A stretch of 64,000 nt of DNA from the NCBI GenBank assembly GCA_022829145.1, contig CM040747.1, positions 39,860,613 to 39,924,612 of the forward strand, read 5' to 3'. This document shows, in pieces, positions 46,758-57,985 of this stretch. The translations under genes and the position numbers were made by a program. The notes beneath the pieces were generated by a model. That model had not been told where the DNA came from. It saw only the letters and a list, made by a program, of their open reading frames with translations, and searched no databases. Within the stretch, counting starts at the first letter, position 1. Each line of letters starts with the position of its first letter. Origin of the DNA: Albula goreensis. Its lineage: Eukaryota > Chordata > Actinopteri > Albuliformes > Albulidae.

Positions 46758-46833
46758 GGTTTTTCAACAGCAGTTATTCAGACTCAGACACTGTGGTGGA
46801 CTTTCGGTGGAGGGACCAGACTGAATATCGGCA
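46758..46833 (+). CDS. Ig light chain J1 segment, cluster B, with RSS
   Basis: Nonamer GGTTTTTCA (46,758-46,766), 22-base spacer, heptamer (46,789-46,795), J 46,796-46,833 encoding WTFGGGTRLNIG, GTAAGT donor. It differs from cluster A J1 by a silent change in a Gly codon. Confidence 0.92.
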
Positions 46834-47127
46834 GTAAGTGGGGAAAAAGTAGATTTTTTCTGCAAGAAACATCTCAAGGTTATATGAGCTGTAATATTTT
46901 CATTGAAGAGTAACCAAGGCGTTTGTACTCTTACTCTCTGTCTGTTCGCGTTTGTTTACTTACGGGTTAACAAATAAAATATGAAGATAAAAATAAATAG
47001 ATTACACACGTATTTGCCGAAACGACATGTAACCCATAGTAAAAACAACTCATAACTTTAAATTGCGAGATAAGTGATGTGTGAAAGATGAACACAGGCA
47101 AAGGAAATGCGTCTCTCTTGAGTTGGA

Positions 47128-47204
47128 GGTTTTTGTACGGCCGATGAATGAGACTGTATCACTGTGGTACACTTTCGGCGGCGGCACCAAACTGTCAATT
47201 GGAC
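47128..47204 (+). CDS. Ig light chain J2 segment, cluster B, with RSS
   Basis: Nonamer 47,128-47,136, 23-base spacer, heptamer 47,160-47,166, J 47,167-47,204 ([12 protein letters not shown]), GTAAGT. Identical coding sequence to cluster A J2. Confidence 0.94.
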
Positions 47205-47493
47205 GTAAGTAATATTTCTTTCAGATCTATCCTTATCTGCATTTTTAAATACTTGAGTATTCGTTTTCAGAAAACTCATTTCGTTGATTTTTGGAACTGT
47301 GAACTTTGCTTGTGCATATGAGCTACACATTATATCAAGTTATTATTTCGGGGTGCACAAAGCATATTCACCAAAAAATAACTTCTTAAATGCCAAAGTT
47401 CATGAAAAGAACATAAATCTCATACACTGTAAAAAGTTGCGGGGGTCAAATTTTGAAGAGCGGAGAAATGAAAGCTGTCTCTCTTGAGCGAGA

Positions 47494-47570
47494 GGTTTTT
47501 GTACAGCGGTGTAATGAGTTTGTATCACTGTGGTGGACTTTCGGCGGCGGCACCAAACTGTCAATTGGAC
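47494..47570 (+). CDS. Ig light chain J3 segment, cluster B, with RSS
   Basis: Nonamer 47,494-47,502, 23-base spacer, heptamer 47,526-47,532, J 47,533-47,570 ([12 protein letters not shown]), GTAAGT donor. Confidence 0.94.
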
Positions 47571-48809
47571 GTAAGTCATTTCTATTCAATAATTTTCTCC
47601 GAGCGCAAGCAAGGTGTCTCTTTAATGTTCACGAATATTCGAAAAGCTTTACAAAATAATATGTATAATCATATGCTTAATTCTGAGTTCGCATAAATGA
47701 TAATCAAATCGATTTGCTAAATGAAGGTTTGTTCTAACGAGTACAGCTCTTTTCCAAAGCCTACACATATATGTTCCGCACATTATAATAAACCCAAAGT
47801 TAATTAATTCCATTTGGGTGTCGGAGGTGGTAATACTGACTCTTATTTCAGCATGTTGGGATACCGCTAAGATCTGGTAACTGCGGATGCGCGCGTAAAG
47901 GATATTATTTTTACAATTTCCCTCGATTTCCGAATGCAACATATTTCTGATTTAAACATGAACTACTGCTTGGAAGGATTTACAGTTAACTGCACTTAAT
48001 GTCTGTGTTTGTTTTGTGATGTGTTTTCGAAAGGTAGATGATAATCTTTAGTTTAAAAAGCGCGCCATTAAATGGAGCGCTACATGTGTATTTAAACATT
48101 GTTCAAATTAACAAGTTCTTGTAAATGTTCGCATGTGTTACTATTTAACTGAAACTGCCAGATATGTCCAAAAATGGGTCATTTCTAATTGTTTAAATTT
48201 TAAATTAAATCCCTCCATTATACTTTCCGAAAGTATATCAGTAAAATGTATTATTGAAACAATACAGTTTAATACAGTTTTGATACAATCGAACCATTGC
48301 TATTTGTAAGATATCAATATCAGTTCTAACTTTATTCCTTGATATATTATGTAGTTTAGTTTTCATGATCTCTTAAAAGTATAGTTCACTGTACACAGCT
48401 TGGATCGATACATTTTCATACCTTGAATAAAATACGAATTTAATACGACTTCTTTAATGAAATTTTAATGAATAATATTATTGGTTAATTTTTCGTCCTT
48501 TTATAAATCAAACAATTATATTTTACAGTGGTGTTACCTATCTTGTAATATGTAAGTCATTTAATAATTGCATGATGATGAATATAATTTAATGAAACGG
48601 CTCTGGTTGTGAAAGAGGTGTAAAATGTTGCCTTGGTTAGCACTGAGGAACAGTCCCTCTTGTGCTTCACAAAGCTTTCAGTGTAAAGTGCAGTCACATG
48701 TTGTGCTGATGTGTTGAGTTTGACATTCAGCTCTTACTGTGTGAACGGTCTGATTGGCTGATGCTGCTGTGTCCACTCTGTGACCTCACACCTGTGCTGT
48801 GTCTCCCAG
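47571..48809 (+). other. J-C intron, cluster B
   Basis: About 1.24 kb, AT-rich, homologous to the cluster A intron; acceptor GTGTCTCCCAG. Confidence 0.6.
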
Positions 48810-49129
48810 GTGACACAGTTCCCACCCTCACAGTCCTGCCCCCCTCCAGTGTGGAGCTGAATCAGGGAAAGGCCACACTGCTGTGTCTGGCCAACAAGGG
48901 CTTCCCCTCAGACTGGAAGCTGCACTGGAAAGTGGACGGTAGCAGCTGGAGCTCGGGTGTGGCCGGGGGCGCGGGGGTCCTGGAGAAGGACGGGCTGTAC
49001 AGCTGGAGCAGCTCCCTGACTCTCAGTGCGGACGAGTGGAAGAAGGCGGGGTCACTGACCTGTGAGGCCACACAGGGCTCACAGTCCGCCGTCCCTCAGA
49101 CACTGAGGCCAGCCGACTGTTCTGAGTAG
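48810..49129 (+). CDS. Ig light chain C exon, cluster B (kappa-like, intact)
   Basis: A 320-bp exon: two bases complete the J codon (giving R), then 105 codons and TAG. It forms the light-chain constant domain that pairs with the heavy chain in the ER. C1-set features: [16 protein letters not shown] start, [11 protein letters not shown] (first Cys), [33 protein letters not shown] (second Cys), and C-terminal DCSE, whose Cys would form the inter-chain bond. A single C exon is normal for a light chain. V 12-RSS with J 23-RSS and the sequence indicate a teleost kappa-like (IgL1-like) isotype. AATAAA follows at 49,371. Confidence 0.95.
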
Positions 49130-49370
49130 GCCGGGCAGAGGCCCAGCTCTCACACTCTGATTACACTGTTTTTACCCTGTTCTGTACTCTGCCTCTCTGC
49201 TTCTTACTGCCCCACTGCTGTCACACTGGCCTGTGTGTCAATCCTTCCTCCAGCACCCACATCTTACATGTGCTCTGCTTGTGTTCATCTCCAAATATAC
49301 TCATGTGTGTTCTCATGTGTGCTGCTTTCTGTGATTTTGGCAAAAGCTGAGTGATTTGAATTCTTTACAT

Positions 49371-49376
49371 AATAAA
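49371..49376 (+). terminator. Polyadenylation signal, C exon cluster B
   Basis: AATAAA 242 bases after the stop codon. Confidence 0.8.
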
Positions 49377-49839
49377 GACTCTTTGAACAAATCATTTGTT
49401 GTCCTGATTTTTATTATAAAAAGTGAACTTTGGTGCTCTGGTAGATATAAATTTCTGTGCAAAGTGTGCTCTGGGTGTAAACCATGTGACCTTAGTCCAA
49501 TTGCATCATGTCCATGTTTTTAGTATTAAATATATTCTTTTAAAAATCATAATAGTATAGCCATATAGATGTATATCCTTTTGTAATAAATTCATCACTA
49601 TAAATATTATTTCAGTCAGTGTTCCAGTATTTCATGCTGGCCTGACTTTTATAGGAGTCTCACACACTGTAGAAAGTAGAAGGTGGTGATCAGAGACTGT
49701 GTGAGAGGTAACTGATCTGGGATCAGTGAAAGAGCAGCAGTTTCCCAGCAGAGGAGAGGAGGAGTGATGTGTGCAGTGTGCTCAGATCAGCTCTGTGCAG
49801 CAGGATGTGCGCACAGCTCACACTAACCCCCTGGGGACG

Positions 49840-50140
49840 GCCAGACACCTGGCCACCGTGCTGCTCTATTCTGAGAGAGAATCAGTCCCACTGAGGGACA
49901 GCAGAAGCAGCCGGCCCCGCCCCAAATATGCAAATGTGACTTTCAGCCCAACAGCTCACAGTTTCTCAGCCCAAAATAGCCCTGACTGAGACAGCTGTGT
50001 GCAGCTGGCCTCATATGTGCACTGAAGATGAGGAGGTGGAGGCTTTAGCTCTGTAGTGACGATGAAGGGGAAAAGGGAGGTGGTTGTATCAGGGACCTGC
50101 ATTTGCATGATGCTCAGATTAGAGATTTCACAGCTGAATG
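49840..50140. promoter_or_regulatory. Candidate 3' light-chain enhancer, cluster B
   Basis: Duplicate of the cluster A block: octamers 49,928-49,935 and 50,101-50,108 in opposite orientation, E-boxes CACCTG (49,846) and CAGCTG (49,992, 50,002). All motifs are unchanged from copy A. Confidence 0.5.
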
Positions 50141-50324
50141 AACTCACACTCTCACATCTGCTCTGAAAGCAGCAAGCACTGCTTACAGCTGAGTGATTTT
50201 ACTCTCTATCCATCTCTAAATGGGAACTTCAGCATGAATTTCCCTCATCTATTGACACTGTTAGTGTAATAAATAAAATCAGGGAAATGGAAGTTGTGTT
50301 GTGTTCATCTTCTATGAAACTCAC

Positions 50325-50425
50325 TGTACCAGCACAGAGCTCTCCTCCCCAGCACAGAGCTCCCCTCCCCAGCACAGAGCTCTCCTCCCCAGCACAGAGC
50401 TCTCCTCCCCAGCACAGAGCCATAG
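50325..50425. repeat. Short CCCAGCACAGAGCTCTCCTC tandem repeat
   Basis: Four to five ~20-bp copies; the copy A counterpart (about 42,670-42,755) has a different arrangement, so the array is changing length between the duplicates. Confidence 0.8.
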
Positions 50426-50663
50426 CACAGGACATGTGAAAATAATTTTACCCCTGAATGTAAAAGCTCTGATTTGATGTTTAACTGCATAACCTAAAAC
50501 ATTATCAAATATTTTTTTTTTCAACTGAAATGAATGACATATATAAACATATTCTGTAATGAAGTTTACACAATGTATGATCAGTATATTACAGAGATAA
50601 GACATCATCAGAAAGTTATTATGTAGAGATGGGACATTGTTAATTATGCACTACATACTGTAC

Positions 50664-50699
<36 letters not shown>

Positions 50700-51149
50700 A
50701 GTATTCAGCTGTGCTGTCATCACTACTTATTGTGTTTATCACATCCATGATTTGATGTCTGATTCACACATTAAAGGTGACTAACATAATCTGACCCTTT
50801 CACTCTCAAGCCCTCATTGTGAATCCCAGGTATAAAATGATACAGTTATTCATTTCTAATGTTAATCTTCTCATATCTGTGTCAGTGTGAATTCTCTCTG
50901 CACATAAAATAAGTGATCTTGTGGTACAGAAGTGTGTGGTTCAGCAGTAGCAGCTCTGATGTTGGTTCTGTGTGTGACACAGAGAAGCTCCTCTTCAGCT
51001 CAGAGAGGTTTATATACACGTCTGTAGCTCTCTATTGCCTAGAGCCCTGCTGGCAGTACAGCAGTATCCTGGGTCAGTGCCTCCCCCCTCAGCACCTGCA
51101 GTAGGTCCCACCTGCAGCAGTGCAGTCTCTGTGCAGTCTGACTGAGGGA

Positions 51150-51177
51150 GGTTTTTGTACGGCTCTCTATCACTGTG
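51150..51177 (-). other. V6 recombination signal, 12-bp spacer
   Basis: CACAGTG (51,171-51,177), 12-base spacer, ACAAAAACC (51,150-51,158). Confidence 0.92.
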
Positions 51178-51764
51178 TGAACACAGCACTACTGCTGATG
51201 TAGTGTTCACTCTGACAGTAGTAATCTCCTGCATCTTCAGCCTGGACTCCACTGATGGTCAGAGTGAAGTCAGTCCCAGATCCACTGCCACTGAATCGAT
51301 CAGGAATCCCTGAGTAACGTGATGTTGCATCATAGATCAGGAGTTCAGGAGCTTCTCCAGGTTTCTGCTGGTACCAGTGTAACAAGCTATTGCTAAGCAC
51401 AGCAGGGTTGGTTTTACAGCTCAGGGTGACAGTGTCTCCTATGAGAGCAGATTTACCAGCAGGAGTCTGAGTCACAGTCACCTGTCCTGTGCATTCTGAA
51501 AGGAGGAATAAAAAAATAAATATTTATATTATCCATTGGTACATTAGGATGTTACACCACTGCCCAAACAGTTATTTCATAAAGTTTTACAAAAACTTAA
51601 AACTAACAAATTTAAACTTTTAAGTTTTGTACTTCCATTCAATTAAAATTGAAGACATCATATCTATTTGAATATTTTTCACAAATCTCACCCTGAATGC
51701 AGAAAGCGAGTGCCCAGATGAAGATGGTGATAAAAGTCATTGTTGCTGTGGGTTCGATTGCCAT
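51178..51764 (-). CDS. Ig light chain V gene V6 (kappa-like)
   Basis: Leader 51,692-51,764 (MAIEPTA, where the others have MATEPTA), GTGAG donor; V exon 51,178-51,495, open. CDR1 [14 protein letters not shown]2 ends [15 protein letters not shown], both Cys, germline CDR3 [12 protein letters not shown]. It is the intact counterpart of V5. It lies 3' of cluster B's C exon and points the same way as the other V genes, so it could join upstream J segments only after other rearrangement, or J segments beyond the window. Confidence 0.92.
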
Positions 51765-51868
51765 GAAGGACAGCTCTCAGTCATCAAGTGTTAAACTCAC
51801 AGGACTATAAACACTCCCAGAGCACTGAAGCATGTGCTGCCAATGCAAAGTGTCTTCTCTATGCAAAT
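51765..51868 (-). promoter_or_regulatory. V6 promoter with Ig octamer
   Basis: Perfect octamer at 51,861-51,868. Beyond ~51,970 the flank switches from V4/V5-type to V8-type sequence (AAGGAACAG). Confidence 0.85.
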
Positions 51869-51969
51869 GGTCTTCCTGGGTACAGCAGGCACTTGTAGCC
51901 CAGCAGTGCTGTGGACTGGAGACTGTGGGCTGTGACAGAGAGAGAGTTCAACAGCAGCACCAGGACAGC

Positions 51970-52577
51970 AAGGAACAGATTTTTGGGATCTCACTGTCAT
52001 GTCCAGGTTATATATTGCACATAAAAATGCACTTTAACTTATGCAATTATGTTCTATGATAATTTGCATATGCCAATTCTGAATATTAATTAGTAAGACA
52101 GCAGAACAACATCCAATAGGGGACGTTTTAATCATATGTGTCTCAATCTTTAGAATCTTCTTCATACTTTCCTCTCTTTTTCTTTCTTAACTTTTAGTCA
52201 TGTTACCTAAAACCTTCTGGCTAACATCAGCTAGTATCAGTTTGATATTTTATTAACTCTCCTCTTTGTGAGAAACACAGGTCACCGCACTCCACATGAA
52301 AACATTTAACCAGCAACATGTGAACTGTGATGAAGATGGACATACGGAACCCAGTGCTCACCAAAGATTATCAGAAGCACCTGGTTTTATTACTGACACA
52401 GTAGCTTTGAAAGGGATGGGAGCAGAGCAGCTCTGTGTCCTGAGTAAAAGGACTGGATCAGGGGAAAGTCTTGATGAGCTGAGTTAAGCTGCACTGATAT
52501 AAACCATTAGCAGGGAGTGAGAGGCACCATTACCTGAGTGTGGAATAAGTGAAGAGTCTTAAAACATCTCATGGCAA
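51970..52577. other. Duplicated V-flank, no gene
   Basis: Paralogous to 55,485-56,095. No gene recognised in either copy. Confidence 0.5.
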
Positions 52578-53033
52578 AAATAAGTCCTCTTCAGCTTCTG
52601 GTGGTGTTTGTTGTTTTCTGTTGGGGGTTGTAATGCAGAGAGGGGTGTGTGTTTGGGGAAGGGTGTGAGTCTGGGAGGGAGGGGGTGTCTGCCTGTGTGC
52701 TGGGGGGACTGTTGGACTCTGTTGATTGCGTTGTGTCAGGAGGAGTGGTTGTGTCTCTCTGGGCCAGTAGTTTGGCAGAGGGCTGTGCACAGAGTGTAGT
52801 TTGTGTCATTGGAAGGTGTGTTGTTTTGAGGGGAATGGTTTGTGTGTCAGTGTGTGTGTTTCCAGTGGTACATGAAGTACATATGAGCTCCTGAAGCTGC
52901 TCTCATAGGTGCTGTATCTCCTTGATGAAAGATCTCTCCCTGTGTTGCATGTGCTCTTTTACAGCAGCCAGCTGGGCTCTCAGGGCCTGGTTGTCCTGCC
53001 TCAGAGTGGCAGCCTCCTCTCTTAGCTCAGCGA
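52578..53033 (-). mobile_element. LINE ORF1 fragment abutting V7
   Basis: Minus-strand pieces of a LINE ORF1: a coiled coil (ELREEAATLRQDNQALRAQ, near 52,940-53,032) then a Thr/Pro-rich linker. It matches 56,790-57,236 but lacks the SGNH part seen there. Its 5' edge stops exactly where the V7 RSS nonamer begins. Confidence 0.75.
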
Positions 53034-53061
53034 GGTTTTTGTACGGCTCTCTATCACTGTG
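53034..53061 (-). other. V7 recombination signal, 12-bp spacer
   Basis: CACAGTG (53,055-53,061), 12-base spacer, ACAAAAACC (53,034-53,042). Complete although both the V exon and the outer flank are broken. Confidence 0.9.
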
Positions 53062-53336
53062 TGAACACCAAGCTACTGCTGATCCAGTGTTCACTCTGAC
53101 AGTAGTAATCTCCTGCATCTTCAGCCTGGACTCCACTGATGGTCAGAGTGAAGTCAGTCCCAGATCCACTGCCACTGAATCGATCAGGAATCCCTGAGTT
53201 ACGCGATGTTGCATAGTAGATCAGGAGTTCAGGAGCTTCTCCAGGTTTCTGCAAGTACCAGGCCAAACGGTCATTGCCATAAACAGCAGGGCTGGTTTTA
53301 CAGCTCAGGGTGACAGTGTCTCCTATGAGAGCAGAT
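53062..53336 (-). pseudogene. Ig light chain V fragment V7
   Basis: From within FR1 ([15 protein letters not shown]) through CDR3 ([19 protein letters not shown]) the V exon is open and joined to a perfect RSS. The start of FR1, the splice acceptor, the leader and the promoter are missing; unrelated sequence starts at 53,337. FR2 reads [15 protein letters not shown]. It can be cut by RAG but not transcribed as a V gene; it could act as a sequence donor for gene conversion or be an inert relic. Confidence 0.88.
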
Positions 53337-54560
53337 GCCACATGCTGTTTTTCTTCAGATTGTTTCGGATGTTTCTGGAATATTCTAGATTCCTTTGCCT
53401 TCCATTAGAAATGTTGCAGAATTATCATTAATGGCTATTTTGCAATTTTACCGCTGAGACCAGTGTTTCATTATTTATGATTAAATTGTGCATGATATAG
53501 TCCACATAACCTTAAGATATGTATACAATGATGTTTTAAGTAAATAAAGTGATCTTTATTTACGATAAAATTATGTTTTTTATGTCATGAAGAATGAATT
53601 AAATTTTCCTCCCAAAACAATTAGTTTCTGCAACTGCAATTCATTTTTATAAAAGTTGTATTTTCAACTTAAAACAGGATTAAGGTTTTATTCTGTTTTG
53701 TGATGGTAAGAACATGTAGACCTGGTGTGCTAATCCAGTGCTGTTCAAACATTGGGTATACCACGCAGGTGCGACACACCATTCAAGGGCAAATAACGAG
53801 AGTACTAATCCAGAGGAAATAAAGCTTAACAATGTGGAACTAAACAATTATATTTTATGTTAATTCACTCACCGTTGAAATATGTGTCTCACAGTCAGAC
53901 ACAGAGAGTGATGCAGACTCAGAATCTCCATGTGAAATTAAAGTGAAAGACTGTATCACTGTCAGTGTTTCCCTGTATCACAGTGATCAGTTCCTTTCTC
54001 AGCATTTCACACTGTAGTTATGATATGAGCACAGTGAAGAGCCTTCTGTTGGCAATGGGATCACTGGGATGTTTCACCTCTCATATTGCTGACAGATTAA
54101 ATCAAGAGCAGCTCTGAGTTTCTCTGTTTGACATTTCCGTTTCACTATTTTTAATTGTTTACTTGTCCCCATTTTCAACACCCAATCATATTTATAGGGC
54201 CATCACATGTGTGACAGCACTGGTTAGAACAGCTCAGATCAGAATTTGATACCAATCTGTAGCTTCCTCTCTGTTATTGCAGTGTTATAACACCAGGTGA
54301 GAGATGGTGTTCTGACTCCCTCCTGTGGTCACTGTGTGTAATGTCAGCTGCTGTGAAGCGAGTTAAATGAAAGTTCTCCAGACTGAGTGACTCCACAGAT
54401 TCTAATTCCAACTGCAGGTTTTGAAACTGAGGAAAAATATTTCCTGATATTTGGTTTTACAGGTTGTACAGGCATCAAAATGCTGTGACATCATATGAAA
54501 TGATACAGCATGTAGACATTATTATAGGACTTCATTCTATTAGATTGCTGAGTGTGAGAC
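53337..54560. other. Intergenic, no gene
   Basis: AT-rich. Parts recur near 32.3 kb and 57.7 kb (CTCCCTCCTGTGGTCA), so it is duplicated V-flanking DNA. No coding feature supported. Confidence 0.45.
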
Positions 54561-54695
54561 AGTTATAACTGAACCACTGAAGCTCAGTGTGCTGGAGCAG
54601 AACCCCTCAGTGTCCCGGGTCAGTGCCTCCCCCCTCAGCACCTGCAGTAGGTCCCAGCTGCAGCAGCGAAGTCTCTGTGCAGTCTGACTGAGGGA

Positions 54696-54723
54696 GGTTT
54701 TTGTACGGCTCTCTATCACTGTG
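54696..54723 (-). other. V8 recombination signal, 12-bp spacer
   Basis: CACAGTG (54,717-54,723), 12-base spacer, ACAAAAACC (54,696-54,704). Confidence 0.92.
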
Positions 54724-55275
54724 TGAACACAGCACTACTGCTGATCACATGTACACTCTGACAGTAGTAATCTCCTGCATCTTCAGCCTGGACTCCACTG
54801 ATGGTCAGAGTGAAGTCAGTCCCAGATCCACTGCCACTGAATCGATCAGGAATCCCTGAGTTACGCGATGTTGCCAAATAGATGAGGAGTTTAGGAGCTT
54901 CTCCAGGTTTCTGCTGGTACCAGTGTAACCAGTTGCTGCCATGCACAGCAGGGCTGGTTCTACAGCTCAGGGTGACAGTGTCTCCTATGAGAGCAGATTT
55001 ACCAGCAGGAGTCTGAGTCACAGTCACCTGTCCTGTGCATTCTGAAAGGAGGAATAAAAAAATAAATATTTATATTATCCATTGGCACATTAGGGTGTTA
55101 CACCATTGCCCAGACAGTTATTTCATAAAGTTAATTTAAGTTTTGGTCTTCAATTAAAACAGAAGACATCATATCTATTTGAATATTTTTCACAAATCTC
55201 ACCCTGAATGCAGAAAACGAGTGCCCAGATGAAGATGGTGATAAAGGTCATTGTTGCTGTGGGTTCTGTTGCCAT
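54724..55275 (-). CDS. Ig light chain V gene V8 (kappa-like)
   Basis: Leader 55,203-55,275 with GTGAG donor; V exon 54,724-55,041, open. CDR1 [23 protein letters not shown] (Leu where the others have Tyr, Asp or Ala), both Cys, germline CDR3 [12 protein letters not shown]. Splice sites, octamer and RSS are all consensus. It appears functional. Confidence 0.92.
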
Positions 55276-55379
55276 GAAGAGCAGCTCTCAGTCATCAAGT
55301 GTTAAACTCACAGGACTATAAACACTCCCAGAGCACTGAAGCATGTGCTGCCAATGCAAAGTGTCTTCTCTATGCAAAT
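55276..55379 (-). promoter_or_regulatory. V8 promoter with Ig octamer
   Basis: Perfect octamer at 55,372-55,379 in the shared layout. Confidence 0.85.
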
Positions 55380-55484
55380 GGTCTTCCTGGGTACAGCAGA
55401 CACTTGTAGCCCAGCAGTGCTGTGGACTGGAGACTGTGGGCTGTGACAGAGAGAGAGTTCAACAGCAGCACCAGGACAGCAAGG

Positions 55485-56095
55485 AACAGATTTGGGATTT
55501 CACTGTCATGTCCAGGGTATATATTTCACACAAAGAAGCACTTTTACTTATGCATGTATGTTTTATGGAAAATTTTCATTTGCCAGTTTAGAATATTATA
55601 TAGTGAGAGCAGAACACCATCCAAAACGGTACATTTTATGGATAGGTAACATATGTGTCTCAATCTTTAGAATCTTCTTCATACTTTCCTCTCTTTTTCT
55701 TTCTTAACTTTTAGTCATGTTACCTCAAACCTTCTGGCTAACATCAGCTAGTATCAGTTTGATATTTTATTAACTCTCCTCTTTGTGAGAAACACAGGTC
55801 ACTGCACTCCACATGAAAACATTAAACCAGTAACATGTGAACTGTGATGAAGATGGACATACAGAACCCAGTGCTCACCAAAGATTATCAGAAGCACCTG
55901 GTTTTATTACTGACACAGTAGCTTTGAAAGGGATGGGAGCAGAGCAGCTCTGTGTCCTGAGTAAAAGGACTGGATCAGGGGAAAGTCTTGATGAGCTGAG
56001 TTAAGCTGCACTGATATAAACCATTAGCAGGGAGTGAGAGGCACCATTACCTGAGTGTGGAATAAGTGAAGAGTCTTAAGACATCTCATGGCAAA
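55485..56095. other. Duplicated V-flank, no gene
   Basis: Paralogous to 51,970-52,577; no gene recognised. Confidence 0.5.
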
Positions 56096-57290
56096 AATAA
56101 GTCCACACTCTGTGTAGGGCTGTAAGGCTGTTTAATGATCATGCAGTATGACTGCAGTGTAGCTGGGTTTATTCTGCTGGGGGTGTGCTCTGGGAGGTAC
56201 AGGGCTGGAGTTCTGCAGGTGGATGGGTACTGGAGGGGCCCTGGGGGGCTGGGCAGTGCTGTGAGGCTGGTGTGGACTTTAAGGACGGTGACCCGTGGCA
56301 CAGGGGGGCTGCACCCTGACTCGGGCTCGATTGATGGTGCGGGGGGGCTGAGTGGGTTACAGCCCAATGCTACGTCTTTTAGACTTTTGGCAAAGAACTT
56401 CACACCCTCATGGTGTAAATGCTGCCCATCGTAGAGGTGCCATGGGCTGATGGTGGGGTGGTGAGCCAGGTGCAGCACGTCCTCTGGCCATCTCCACATT
56501 GATGTCTCTGATCACATGGGGGGAGACGTCGGTGCGGGGCAGCAGGGTGGAGATGATCACCCGGCTATCAGGAGACTCCTGGGAGGCTCTCTCGGCTCCC
56601 CTCCTCTCTGCGCTGGCGGTGTTGTGGCGCAGGCGATGCAGGTCATTGGTCCCAGTGAGTGCTCCCCAGTGTGTCCTGTTTGAGAAGCTCCAGGGCCCGT
56701 GCTGTGTTACTGCAGCACATAGCCTTTACTTTTGGGCTGGGAATAGCTTTTTGGATTCAAAAAACTTCCCATTGAGTCCAAGAGAAGGACCTCTTCAGCT
56801 TCTGGTGGTGTTTGTTGTTTTCTTTTGGGGGTTGTAATGCAGAGAGGGGTGTGTGTTTGGGGAAGGGTGCGAGTCTGGGAGGGAGGGGGTGTTGGCTGTT
56901 TGCTGCGGGGGCTGTTGGACTCTGTTGATTGCGTTGTGTCAGGAGGAGTGGTTGTGTCTCTCTGGGCCAGTAGTTTGGCAGGGTGCTGTGCACAGAGTGT
57001 AGTTTGTGTCATTGGAGGGTGTGTTGTTTTGAGGGGAATAGTTTGTGTGTCAGTGTGTGTGTTTCCAGTGGTACATGAAGTACATATGAGCTCCTGAAGC
57101 TGCTCTCATAGGTGCTGTATCTCCTTGATGAAAGATCTCTCCCTGTGTTGCATGTGCTCTTTTACAGCAGCCAGCTGGGCTCTCAGGGCCTGGTTGTCCT
57201 GCCTCAGAGTGGCAGCCTCCTCTCTTAGCTCAGCGATAGCTCGGCTGTTCTCCCTGCTAACACTACTGCTTCTGTTCTACTGTTATACAT
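56096..57290 (-). mobile_element. LINE ORF1 relic: coiled coil and SGNH-like domain
   Basis: Read on the minus strand: coiled coil near 57,100-57,236, Thr/Pro-rich linker (57,012-56,800), then the end of an SGNH/esterase-like domain (LYDGQHLHHEGVKFFAKSLK near 56,370-56,430) and a Pro-rich tail. This ORF1 layout occurs in several fish LINE groups. The same EGVKFFAKxLKDxAL motif appears in the LINE at 6.5 kb. Frames are broken; no endonuclease or RT follows here. Confidence 0.7.
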
Positions 57291-57985
57291 GTGTTAAGGT
57301 GAAGGGCCAGATGAAAGGTGTGATTCTTTAGTTCTATGGGTCCTGTCGTTTACACTATATTGGGTTGCACATTTCATGTGCCACTTGTACAAACAACAAA
57401 ATGGGGTCACCATGCTCTTGCATTCCAAAATATGTTTTTCTGTAAGATAACTAAAATTTAGAAACTAAAAATAAATAAATAAATAAATAAAAAACACCTG
57501 CAAGGTTTTCAGTCAAATTCAGCCAATTTGCTGCAGAGAGCTAAAGCAGGCATTACTGCAACCACAATATTACATGATATCATTAAATATCATTCAATGT
57601 TTTTACATGTATCACAGTATATTTCAGATTGCGTGTCTCTGCAGCTTCGGGCTTCCTCTGATATCATGTACGTGAATCACGAGCAACAAATGGGCTCTGT
57701 CTCCCTCCTGTGGTCAGTGTATGTAATGGCAGCTTGTGTGACGCGTGATGGGGGAGAGTACCCTGGATTGCCCTGCCTGGTGAACACTGCAACTATGATT
57801 AGGACATGTTATATACAACTGCTTTACAGTCAACAGATTAATCATAAAATACTTTTCATTAACTGAGACTCATTCCTCTGGGCAGTTTAGAATTTTAAGA
57901 AAAGTGCATTACTTCAGGTGTTCAGGATCTGTTGGAGTTTCAGCTAGAGCAGGCTAAGTACTTGTTTCAATTGTCAGATTGATTA
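57291..57985. other. Intergenic, V9 outer flank
   Basis: No gene. The sequence near 57,700 resembles the 3' flank of V8 (54,320), so it is probably the 3' flank of V9, split from it by the L2 insertion. Confidence 0.4.

Larger units (their letters stand above)
44020..51690. repeat. Tandem light-chain cluster, copy B
   Basis: Second unit of the ~7.65-kb duplication. It starts with the V5 leader and promoter and ends in V6. The MITE copy at 44,890 onward has lost its right terminus (junction near 45,755), and about 100 bp of spacer near 46,240-46,400 is rearranged compared with copy A. Confidence 0.9.

Noticed and set aside
57600-57866. 112-codon frame near V9 flank
   Set aside because: Matches duplicated non-coding V-flank sequence near 54.3 kb; no domain.
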